A DNA stretch of 64,000 bases from the NCBI GenBank assembly GCA_016124975.1, contig WGMP01000028.1, forward strand, positions 1 to 64,000, read 5' to 3'. The position numbers and the translations under genes were made by a program. How positions within the stretch are numbered: the stretch's first letter is position 1; each line of letters starts with the position of its first letter. This document shows, in pieces, positions 50,923-60,253 of the stretch. The DNA is from Phycisphaera sp. (GTDB taxonomy: Bacteria; Planctomycetota; Phycisphaerae; Phycisphaerales; SM1A02). The notes under the pieces are model-generated. The model ran no database searches and had not been told where the DNA came from. It saw only the letters and a list, made by a program, of their open reading frames with translations.

Positions 50923-52428
50923 TCAGTGCTGCTTGCGCAGTGGCGCGGACGGGATCCCGAGCTGCTCGCGGTACTTCACAACGGTGCGGCGCGCGATCGT
51001 GACGCCCTTCCGCTCGAGCTCCTCGGCGATGGCGCGGTCGGACAGCGGCTTCGCCTTGTCCTCAGCGCCGACGATCTCGGAGACCATCGCGCGCACGGCG
51101 GCCCACGACATCTCCTCGCCTTCCGCGTTCTCGGTGCCGAGCGAGAAGAACGACCGAAGCGCCACGAGGCCACGCGGCGTCTGCATCCACTTCTCGCTGA
51201 CCGCGCGCGACACCGTGCCGACATGGATGCCGAGGAGATCGGCGACCTCGGTCATCGGAAGCGGCTTCAGGTGCGCGGGCCCCTGCTCGAACCACTCGCG
51301 CTGCCGCGTGAGCACCACGCGCACGACGCGCATGAGCGTGGTGTTGCGCTGCTCGACCGCCTCGATCACGCTGCGCGCAGCGCGCACGCTCTCGACGACG
51401 AAGCTGCGCGCCTTCGCGTCGAGGTCGATCTCCTTCATCATCGCCTCGTAGTCGGGCGAGACGCGCACGCGCGGCATGAGCTCCTCGGCGAGGCGCGCCG
51501 TGTAGTCGCCAGACTCGGGGTCGTACTCGACGAGGATGTCGGGGATGAGCGCGGTCGTCTCGGCGGGCACGAGCTCGCGGCCCGGGTTCGGGTCGAGCCG
51601 TCGCAGCGAGCGGCGGGCGCGTTCGAGCCTCTCCGCCGCGAGGCCCGTCGCCTCGCGGATCTTCGGGATGCGGTTCGCGAGGATGTCGTCGTAGTGGCGC
51701 TCGAGAATGAGGATTGCGTCGCCCCAGGCCTCGGCCGCATCGAGATCGGTCTCCTCCTCGAGGCGATGCCGCGACTGGATCAGGAGCGCCTCGCGCACGC
51801 TGCGCGCGGCGATTCCCTTCGGCTCGACCTCGCGCTGCAGGCGAAGGAGCGCCGCCTCGAGCGTGGCGAGCGACCAGTCGCATCCGGGAAGCTGCTCGCT
51901 CTGCTCGCGCACGGTCTCGAGCGGCGTCATCATCAGCCCGTCGTCGTCGATGTACTCGATGAGCCGCGCGCCGGCGGCGCGGATCGCGGGGTCGTGCACC
52001 TCCGCGAAGCTCCACTGCTCCTGCAGCTCCTCGACGAGGCTCCGCCCGCGCGAGGGAGCGTTCGCCATGGCGTCCATCTTGGCGTCGCGCTCGCGGTTGT
52101 CGCGCACGGCGCGGCGGCCGTCGATCTCGGAGTTCCACTGGTCGCCGTACTGGTTCTCGTAGCGGCGAAGGCGCTCGAACTCGGTCGCTCCCCCGCCCTG
52201 CGGCGCCTCCTCGCGATGCTCGTCGCGCGCGCGGCGGTCGGGGTCGTCGGAGGAACCAGGGGCGATCAGCTCGAGCGCGACATTGCGTTCGACCTCCTGC
52301 TCGAGCCGCTCGGCGAGCTCCATCGAGTTGAGCTGGAGGATCTCCGCGGACTGGATCAGCTTCGGAGACAGACCCATGGTCTGGCCGAGCTTCATGCCCT
52401 GCGAGGTTTCGAAACGCATCCCTGCCAT
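50923..52428 (-). CDS. rpoN: RNA polymerase sigma-54 factor
   Basis: A 501-aa sigma-54. The activator-interacting region I is MKLGQTMGLSPKLIQSAEIL (about residues 11-30), followed by an acidic region II, the core-binding domain, the HTH MTEVADLLGIHVGTVSRAVS (about 380-400) and the RpoN box ARRTVVKYREQLGIPS (about 478-493). ATG 52428 has GGAGG 11 bases upstream; ATG 52455 is possible, and the rest of the longer frame is implausible. It could drive flagellar genes such as those at 57.4-64 kb. Confidence 0.93.
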   Translation of the reverse strand: MAGMRFETSQGMKLGQTMGLSPKLIQSAEILQLNSMELAERLEQEVERNVALELIAPGSSDDPDRRARDEHREEAPQGGGATEFERLRRYENQYGDQWNSEIDGRRAVRDNRERDAKMDAMANAPSRGRSLVEELQEQWSFAEVHDPAIRAAGARLIEYIDDDGLMMTPLETVREQSEQLPGCDWSLATLEAALLRLQREVEPKGIAARSVREALLIQSRHRLEEETDLDAAEAWGDAILILERHYDDILANRIPKIREATGLAAERLERARRSLRRLDPNPGRELVPAETTALIPDILVEYDPESGDYTARLAEELMPRVRVSPDYEAMMKEIDLDAKARSFVVESVRAARSVIEAVEQRNTTLMRVVRVVLTRQREWFEQGPAHLKPLPMTEVADLLGIHVGTVSRAVSEKWMQTPRGLVALRSFFSLGTENAEGEEMSWAAVRAMVSEIVGAEDKAKPLSDRAIAEELERKGVTIARRTVVKYREQLGIPSAPLRKQH

Positions 52429-52679
52429 CGTCTGCGGATCCTCCGCGGCCGCCATCGGGCCGAACGGGCTTCCAGCCCGGTGCCGATCGTATCGGCGGGA
52501 ACTCCACGAGAAGACGGAACACAGCGACCAATTTTCGTCTTTCCCGCGGATTGGGCCGATCGACGCCGCAGCGCGCGCCCAGAGCCGCCCGGAAACGAAC
52601 GCCCGCAGCGCAACGCACACGCGACCCAGCGCCAAGGGGAAGCGGCCGCATGAGCGCCGAAGGTCGCCGCCTTAGCACA

Positions 52680-52725
52680 AGCACCAGAGGTCGCCGCCGC
52701 AGCGGCGACCGCTACAACCTCGTCC
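52680..52725. repeat. Palindromic dispersed repeat, copy C (also recR hairpin)
   Basis: AGCACCAGAG is followed by a perfect 9-bp stem (GGTCGCCGC 52689-52697, GCGGCGACC 52702-52710, loop CGCA) and CGCTACAACCTCG. The recR stop (52714-52712) lies in the right flank, so recR ends inside the element and the hairpin directly follows it. Confidence 0.7.
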
Positions 52726-53338
52726 TTCCCTTCAGCGCATCCCCGATCACCGCGGGATTCGCAAACTCAAGCTGCGACCCGCTCGGAAGCCCGCGCGCAA
52801 GGCGCGTCGAACGGACGCCGCGTTCGCCCGCCTCGCGTGCGATCCAGAGCGCCGTCGTGTCGCCCTCGAGGTCTGGGTTGAGGCCGAGGATGATCTCCGA
52901 CACGCGTTCGCCGCGGGCGTTGCGCGCTGGGTCGTCGAGGCGCGCGAGCAGCGCATCGAGCGTGATCGCATCGGGGCCGACGCCGCCGAGCGGATCGAGC
53001 CGGCCGAGAAGCACGTGGTAGACCCCGCGATAGAGGCCCGTCTTCTCCATGACGAGGAGATCCTTCGGCTGCTCGACGACGAGGACGGTCGTCGCGTCGC
53101 GCCGCGCGTCGGCGCAAATCGGGCACGGATCGCTGTCAGCGAGGCTCCAGCAGACGGAGCAGTGCTTGACCTTCTTCTTGACATCCTCGACCGCGCGCGC
53201 GAGTTCCAACGCCTCGGCCGGCGACTGCCGAAGGACATGGAACGCGAGCCTCTCGGCGCTGCGGCGGCCGATCCCCGGCATCGCCGCGAATGCCTCGATC
53301 AGCCGGCGGACGGACTCTGGGTAGGCTGCGTTCGACAT
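52712..53338 (-). CDS. recR: Recombination protein RecR
   Basis: A 208-aa RecFOR-pathway protein that helps load RecA at gaps. It has the helix-hairpin-helix MPGIGRRSAERLAFHVL (about residues 20-36), the zinc finger CSVCWSLADSDPCPIC (about 60-75) and the Toprim domain (VVEQPKDLLVMEKTG, then ILGLNPDLEGDTTALWI). ATG 53338 has TGAGG upstream. The dnaX-ybaB-recR order is the classical bacterial one. Confidence 0.95.
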   Translation of the reverse strand: MSNAAYPESVRRLIEAFAAMPGIGRRSAERLAFHVLRQSPAEALELARAVEDVKKKVKHCSVCWSLADSDPCPICADARRDATTVLVVEQPKDLLVMEKTGLYRGVYHVLLGRLDPLGGVGPDAITLDALLARLDDPARNARGERVSEIILGLNPDLEGDTTALWIAREAGERGVRSTRLARGLPSGSQLEFANPAVIGDALKGRTRL

Positions 53339-53344
53339 CGTGCC

Positions 53345-53716
53345 TCAGGCGAGCCGCTCGAGGAGTTGCGGCGGGAGATCGAGACCGCTCTCGCGCGCGG
53401 CGCGGCCGATCTCCTCGGCCATGCGGGCGCGGGCGCGCGCAAGTGCATCGTTCACGGCTTCCGCGATGAGTCTGTTGGCATAGCTCTGGTCGGCCTGCGA
53501 TCCCGCGGCGATTCCGCGGAAGACCGATGGATCGAGCGTGACCGAGGCGACGCGCAGGTCGCAGTGGACGACCGCGCGCACGGCACCTCCGCCCGCGGAA
53601 CCCTCGACCGTGGTCTCCGCGAGGCGCGCGCGCACCTCCTCCATCGTCGCCTGCAGGCGCGGGAGGTCCTTGAGAAGCCCCGCCATCTGCGTCGCGGCCT
53701 TCAGTTTGTCAAACAC
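53345..53716 (-). CDS. YbaB/EbfC-family nucleoid-associated protein
   Basis: A 123-aa small DNA-binding protein. The family pattern is MFDKLKAATQMAGLLKDLP at the start, EGSAGGGAVRAVVHCDLRVA in the middle and LIAEAVNDALARARARMAEE near the end. GTG 53716 has AGGAG seven bases upstream. It lies between dnaX and recR, six bases from recR, matching widespread synteny. Confidence 0.92.
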   Translation of the reverse strand: MFDKLKAATQMAGLLKDLPRLQATMEEVRARLAETTVEGSAGGGAVRAVVHCDLRVASVTLDPSVFRGIAAGSQADQSYANRLIAEAVNDALARARARMAEEIGRAARESGLDLPPQLLERLA

Positions 53717-53736
53717 TCGGGTTCTCCTGTTCGGGG

Positions 53737-53826
53737 GTGAAGCACGATGCGGGCGTGAAGCACGATGCGGGCGTGAAGCACGATGCGGGCGTGAAGCACA
53801 ACGCGGGCGTGAAGCACAGTTCGGGC
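53737..53826. repeat. Tandem repeat 5 x 18 bp between dnaX and ybaB
   Basis: Five head-to-tail units (GTGAAGCACGATGCGGGC) at 53737, 53755, 53773, 53791 and 53809. The first three are identical; the last two differ at two or three bases. It is non-coding in the dnaX direction and lies between dnaX stop and ybaB start. Confidence 0.92.
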
Positions 53827-53857
53827 GTCATCCACTGCGAAGCCGCCAAGCCCGATG

Positions 53858-55753
<1,896 letters not shown>

Positions 55754-55810
55754 CGACCTTTCTCGTCACCCGCCCGTCGGGCATCGGTGCAACATGCGTG
55801 TCGTCAGAGA

Positions 55811-55934
55811 GGAGCCATCGAGGACGGCCAGGCGACCGTCGGCTCGGACCGGGACGCTTATGGCTGCTGCGGTCAAGCCCTGACCAGGTTCGCGACCAGC
55901 CCGCCCGCCGGGCCCGGCCGTCCTCGATGGCTCC
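55811..55934 (-). ncRNA. ffs: Signal recognition particle RNA (small bacterial type)
   Basis: The 124-nt element is closed by a perfect 19-bp stem (55811-55829 with 55916-55934). On the minus strand the apical part reads CTGGTCAGG, a loop, then GCAGCAGCCATAA, the conserved Ffh-binding domain IV of SRP RNA (GGUCAGG and GCAGCC blocks). Position immediately upstream of dnaX matches many bacteria. It probably has its own promoter on the minus strand beyond 55934. Confidence 0.88.
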
Positions 55935-56033
55935 AGAGGGGCGATGGTAGCCGAGATCGGCGCGCGGTGGCGTTCGGTGATGGTTGGTTCAGCCCACTAG
56001 AATCCAACCTTCGATTCCCCCACCGAGGTGCCC

Positions 56034-57272
56034 ATGGCCGAGCGAGAGACCACCCAGACCACCGACTCGGCCGAGACGGCTCCGCTGCCGCTCACCGCGC
56101 GGCAGCGGAGCACGCGGCTCATCCAGCTCTCGGCGCGCCTCATGTTCATGGCGCTCGTCCTCGCGACGCCCGCGCTCGTGGTCGGCAGCACCAAGGAGAC
56201 CTTCCCGCCGAGCCTCATCATCGGGCTCACGCTCGCGTCGGGTTCGCTCGGCCTCATCGTCGTCGTGATCGACTCGATGACGCCGAACAAGCAGCTTGCC
56301 TCGATCTTCGGCATCTACCTCGGCATCTGCCTCGGCCTGATCGGCGCCTACGCGGTCGGCACGCTCCTCGACACCATCGTCGCGGCGTGGAGCCTGCAGG
56401 ACACTCTCGGCGCGATCTACCTCAACCTCATCAAGGTCTCGATCGGCCTCATCCTCTGCTACATCGCCGTCTCGGTGGTGATGACGACGAAGGACGACTT
56501 CAGGCTCGTCATCCCCTATGTCGAGTTCTCGAAGCAGAATCGCGGCGTGCGGCCGATGCTCCTCGACACGAGCGCGATCATCGACGGCCGCATCCTCGAG
56601 CTCTCGCAGACGGGCGCGCTCGATGCCCCGTTCGTGGTCCTCCAGGCGGTGGTCGACGAGCTGCAGCGCCTCTCCGACAGCCCAGACAAGAGCAAGCGCG
56701 CGCGCGGCCGCCGCGGGCTTGACATGGTGGCGCGGCTCCAGGCGGCGCCGCGCATCGATCTCTCGATCGAGGACTCGTCGTTCGAAGGGACGAACGTCGA
56801 CCGCGGCCTCGTCGAGGTGGCGAAGCGCAACGGCTACCGCGTGGTGACCACGGACGCAGCGCTCACCAAGGTGGCCGAGATCGCGGGCGTGCCGGCGGTC
56901 AACATCAACAGCCTCGCGGGGATCCTGCGCACGCAGTCGATTCCGGGCGATCGCCTTGAGATCGACCTCACGAAGGCGGGCGAGAGCCCCACGCAGGGCG
57001 TTGGATATCTCCCGGACGGCACGATGGTCGTCGTCGAGGGCGGCGCGGCGTGGATCGGCCGCAGCGTGCACGCGATCGTGACCAACACGCTCACCACGAA
57101 CGCAGGGCGCCTCATCTTCGCGCGCTTCGAGCCAGGCGACCCGCCGCCGCCTGGGACGCCCGAGAGCATGGCCGCGCGCGCGACCTCGCAGCCGAAGCAC
57201 CGTGGCGACGCGCCATTGCGCGACGACGACGGCGGCGACGCGCGCAGCCGCGGACGCAACCCGCGGCGCTGA
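56034..57272 (+). CDS. PIN/TRAM-domain membrane protein (YacL-like)
   Basis: A 412-aa protein. Four membrane helices (about residues 35-150) are followed by a PIN nuclease domain (MLLDTSAIIDGRI at about 178, GLDMVARLQ, VTTDAALTKVAEIAGV) and a TRAM domain (about 295-355: GVGYLPDGTMVVVEGG). It ends in a basic, low-complexity tail. The PIN acidic residues are present. ATG 56034 has GAGGT just upstream. A TAGAAT at 55998-56003 may be its -10. Its relatives are found in Firmicutes and Planctomycetes; the RNA target is unknown. Confidence 0.87.
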   Translation: MAERETTQTTDSAETAPLPLTARQRSTRLIQLSARLMFMALVLATPALVVGSTKETFPPSLIIGLTLASGSLGLIVVVIDSMTPNKQLASIFGIYLGICLGLIGAYAVGTLLDTIVAAWSLQDTLGAIYLNLIKVSIGLILCYIAVSVVMTTKDDFRLVIPYVEFSKQNRGVRPMLLDTSAIIDGRILELSQTGALDAPFVVLQAVVDELQRLSDSPDKSKRARGRRGLDMVARLQAAPRIDLSIEDSSFEGTNVDRGLVEVAKRNGYRVVTTDAALTKVAEIAGVPAVNINSLAGILRTQSIPGDRLEIDLTKAGESPTQGVGYLPDGTMVVVEGGAAWIGRSVHAIVTNTLTTNAGRLIFARFEPGDPPPPGTPESMAARATSQPKHRGDAPLRDDDGGDARSRGRNPRR

Positions 57273-57339
57273 TTGCGTGGGCTTTCCTCGAGTGGACTTG
57301 CCTCGGGGGGGCTTGCATCGCGCAGAGTCACCAAAGTGA

Positions 57340-57373
57340 AGCCCCGCGCACCGACTGACCGGCGCGCGGGGCT
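57340..57373. terminator. Bidirectional terminator between the PIN/TRAM gene and flgE
   Basis: AGCCCCGCGC (57340-57349) pairs perfectly with GCGCGGGGCT (57364-57373), extended inward by CCG/CGG after one mismatch. It lies between two convergent genes, 67 bases past the plus-strand stop and 36 bases past the flgE stop. Confidence 0.7.
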
Positions 57374-57409
57374 GAGGAAGTTGCTGAGGACGCTTGCGCG
57401 CGAAGCGGC

Positions 57410-59170
57410 TTACCGACCGAGCGCGAGGAGCTGGGTGATCAGCTCGTCGGTCGTCGTGATGACGCGGCTCGCGGCCGAGTAGCCCGTGCTCGCGAGGATC
57501 ATGTTGATGAACTCCTGCGAGAGGTCGACGTTCGACTGCTCGAGCGCGCTGCCGACGAGTCGGCCCGTGCCGAACTCGCGCGGACGCGTGACGAACGCGG
57601 TGCCCGAGTTCGGGCCGCTGCCGAACAGGTTGTCGCCAAGGTCGACGAGGCCTTCGGGGTTCGTGAACTTGGCGATCGCGATCTGGCCGATCGTGCGCGT
57701 GAGGCCGTTCGTGAACGAGCCAGAGATACGGCCGTCCTCGCCGATCGAGAAGTTCGACAGCGTGCCGATCGGGGAGCCGTCCTGGAAGACCGCCGCGAGC
57801 GAGGAGCCCTGGTCGGCAAGGCTCGAGACGCCGTAGGTCTCCGAGTCGAGGTCAAGCGTGAGCTGCATCGGCGACACCGCGCCGTTGTCGCGGATCAGCG
57901 TGAGCGTCTGGTTGCTCGCAGACTCGAAGCGGCCGGCGTTGTCGAAGGTGACTTCCGCGAGGCCGACGATGCGGTTCATCGCCGCGGTGTCGTCGCTCTC
58001 GGCGACCAGCTGCCATGTGGTGCCGCCCGAGATCGTGGTCGCCTGGAGGACGAAGGTGAGGTCGATGGTGACCGCCGTGCCGAGCGAGTCATAGACGATG
58101 AAGCTCGTGCGCACGCTCTCGCCGTCGGCGCTCGCGGTGCGGTTCAGCTGCAGCGGCTGCGAGAGGCCCGAGCCTGCGCCCGACACCGTGATGCTGACGG
58201 AGTCCGGGCCGAGCGCCTGCGCGGTGCCCTCGTTACCCGTGATGACGAGCTGTCCGCTCGCGTTGATGGTGACGGAGCCCCCGAGGTTCGAGCTCGCGCC
58301 GACATTGGTGTTGTCGAGGCCGAGCACATCCTCCATGAAGTCCGCGAGGTCGCCGAGCGTGTTTCCGAAGCCCTGCGCGCCCGCGACGGCCGTGCCGTTG
58401 AAGGCGAAGGTGGTGGCCTCGATCGACTTGCCGCCCTTCTCGAAGTTGTTGAAGGTGATCATCTTCGGGTTCGCGGTCGAGTCGAACGCGAGGAGCGAGC
58501 CGCCGAGGCCGTCGGACATGTAGATGTCGGTGGTGGTGATGTCGGTCGCCGCGGTCACGGGAATGGTGAGCGCTGCGTCGGTGAACCACGCGCGGCCCTC
58601 GAGGACGGTGCCGGTCGTGGCGATGGCGCCGCCCGCGTTCAGGTTGCCGTTGAAGTTGACCGACCGCGTCGCCTCGGCGACGGTCAGCGTGCCGATCGGA
58701 ATCGAGATCGGCGCGAGGTTGCCGTCCTCGATGTTGAACTGCTCGTTCACGGCGTAGCCGAGGACGCGCGCGCCCGTCTGGGTCACGAGGTCGTTCTGCG
58801 GATTACGCAGGAAGTTGCCCGCGCGGGTGTAGTTCTGCGCGCCCGCCGAGTCGACGATGAAGAATCCGTCGCCTTCGATCGCCACGTCGGTGGCGACGCC
58901 TGTTCCGCCGATCGGGCCGTTGTTGAAGTTGCGCTGCGTGCTCGCGACCGTGACGCCGAGGCCGATCTGCGAGGGGTTCGAGCCGCCCGTGGTCGCGCCG
59001 GGCGACGAACCGAGCGAGAACGACCGGCTGAAGCTCGGGGAGAAGGCCATGCGCGTCGACTTGAACGCGGTGGTGTTCACGTTCGAGATGTTGTTACCGA
59101 TCACATCGAGGCGACGCGAGTTCGCGACGAGTCCCGAAAGGCCGGTGAAGAGTGAGGTCGTTGATGCCAT
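57410..59170 (-). CDS. flgE: Flagellar hook protein FlgE
   Basis: A 586-aa hook subunit. The N-terminal D0 region is MASTTSLFTGLSGLVANSRR and VIGNNISNVNTTAFKSTRM (about residues 22-42), followed by GDGFFIV, YTRAGNF and a C-terminal helix EFINMILASTGYSAASRVIT with TTDELITQLLAL. The large central insertion (about 160-430) explains its length above the common 400. ATG 59170 has GGAGG upstream. It is last in the visible flagellar operon. Confidence 0.94.
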   Translation of the reverse strand: MASTTSLFTGLSGLVANSRRLDVIGNNISNVNTTAFKSTRMAFSPSFSRSFSLGSSPGATTGGSNPSQIGLGVTVASTQRNFNNGPIGGTGVATDVAIEGDGFFIVDSAGAQNYTRAGNFLRNPQNDLVTQTGARVLGYAVNEQFNIEDGNLAPISIPIGTLTVAEATRSVNFNGNLNAGGAIATTGTVLEGRAWFTDAALTIPVTAATDITTTDIYMSDGLGGSLLAFDSTANPKMITFNNFEKGGKSIEATTFAFNGTAVAGAQGFGNTLGDLADFMEDVLGLDNTNVGASSNLGGSVTINASGQLVITGNEGTAQALGPDSVSITVSGAGSGLSQPLQLNRTASADGESVRTSFIVYDSLGTAVTIDLTFVLQATTISGGTTWQLVAESDDTAAMNRIVGLAEVTFDNAGRFESASNQTLTLIRDNGAVSPMQLTLDLDSETYGVSSLADQGSSLAAVFQDGSPIGTLSNFSIGEDGRISGSFTNGLTRTIGQIAIAKFTNPEGLVDLGDNLFGSGPNSGTAFVTRPREFGTGRLVGSALEQSNVDLSQEFINMILASTGYSAASRVITTTDELITQLLALGR

Positions 59171-59197
59171 GCTGGAATCCTCCGCGTGGGGTGGCCG

Positions 59198-59731
59198 TCA
59201 TGCGCTCGCGCGCCGCGGCTCCTGGTGCACAAGTCCGTCGTTTCCGAATTCGTTTCCGATTTCCCGAGGGGCCGAGGCGAGGGCCTCGATCTGCTCCGCG
59301 ACTCCGCGCGGAGGAAGCGAGCGCGGCCCGAGGGCGCGCGCCGCATAGGCGGCCGTCTCGCCGCGAATCACGATCGCCGCGTCGACTTCCTCGAAGACGA
59401 AGTCGTCGCGCGTCTCAAGTCTTTCGAGGCGGCGCTCGGCCACCTCGGCGATGAAGGTGCGGCCTTCCGCGACGAGCACGGCGCGGCGTGCGCCGCGGCC
59501 CTGCGCGAGGTCGAGCGCGCGTCCGACCTGCGCGAGCGTCGCGGGCTCGAGCACGGCGCCGTCGGCGAGGACGGGTTCGCGCGCGCTGTCGACGCCGCCC
59601 GAACCCGCGAGCGAGAGAAGCTCGAGGAAGCCCGCGTCCGCCGTGCTCGGCCTCGGCGTGGCGGAGATTCCGCCCGTGGGCCGCACGGCGGGCTCGAGTC
59701 GTCGGAGAAGCTGTCTCGGGTCGATGGTCAT
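59198..59731 (-). CDS. Flagellar operon protein between flgD and flgE (TIGR02530-like)
   Basis: A 177-aa protein in the slot where many bacteria have a small flagellar operon protein. The central region LAQVGRALDLAQGRGARRAV followed by LVAEGRTFIAEV resembles that family only loosely. The N- and C-termini (GISATPRPSTADAG, GLVHQEPRRASA) are low in structure. Its function in the family is unknown, perhaps hook assembly. ATG 59731 is used. It ends 27 bases before flgE. Confidence 0.6.
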   Translation of the reverse strand: MTIDPRQLLRRLEPAVRPTGGISATPRPSTADAGFLELLSLAGSGGVDSAREPVLADGAVLEPATLAQVGRALDLAQGRGARRAVLVAEGRTFIAEVAERRLERLETRDDFVFEEVDAAIVIRGETAAYAARALGPRSLPPRGVAEQIEALASAPREIGNEFGNDGLVHQEPRRASA

Positions 59732-59779
59732 CGCGTCCTAGGTGGTGTCGTCGTCTCTCGCGGAGCTCTCACGCGGCCG

Positions 59780-60202
59780 TCACGGCTGCAGCGGCTCCGC
59801 GTCGATGTACTCCACGCTCTCCATGGGCACGACCCAGTTGTTGTGGAGGAGGAGCGAGATCTCGTCGCCTGCGCGCGTCACGCTCTTCACCTGGCCGGCC
59901 ACGCGCTCGTTGTCGGCGGTGAGGCCGCTGATGCGCTTGCCGATCAGGTTTCCCGCGCTCGCGAGCTGGTTCTGGAACACGATCGACTCGAGCTGCTTGC
60001 CCATCGAGATGTCGCTCTCGATCGAGCGGATCGAGTTCAGCTGCTCGAGGAGCGCGCTCGAGTCGTTCGGCTGGAAGGGATCCTGCTGCTGGAGCTCGGT
60101 GAAGATGATCTTCATGAACTCCTCGCTCGACATCTCGTTGAAGCGGTTCTTGATCGGCTGCGGCGCAAGCGGCGCGGCGGGTGTCGAGTTGAGTGCGCTC
60201 AT
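59780..60202 (-). CDS. flgD: Flagellar hook-capping protein FlgD (short form)
   Basis: A 140-aa protein. The conserved FlgD N-terminal domain is clear: EFMKIIFTELQQQDPFQPND (about residues 28-47) and ALLEQLNSIRSIESD. The C-terminal Tudor/Fn3-like part of the usual ~220-residue protein is largely missing; only a short beta segment (VAGQVKSVTRAGDEISLLL) remains. ATG 60202 has GGAGA upstream. It caps the growing hook so FlgE can polymerise. Confidence 0.88.
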   Translation of the reverse strand: MSALNSTPAAPLAPQPIKNRFNEMSSEEFMKIIFTELQQQDPFQPNDSSALLEQLNSIRSIESDISMGKQLESIVFQNQLASAGNLIGKRISGLTADNERVAGQVKSVTRAGDEISLLLHNNWVVPMESVEYIDAEPLQP

Positions 60203-60253
60203 GGGAGTCTCCGAGAAGTCACGCGTCGCGTGTGACCGCGTTCATCAAGCCGT

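Noticed and set aside
53737-53826. CRISPR-like array
   Set aside because: Units are contiguous 18-mers without spacers and there are no cas genes.
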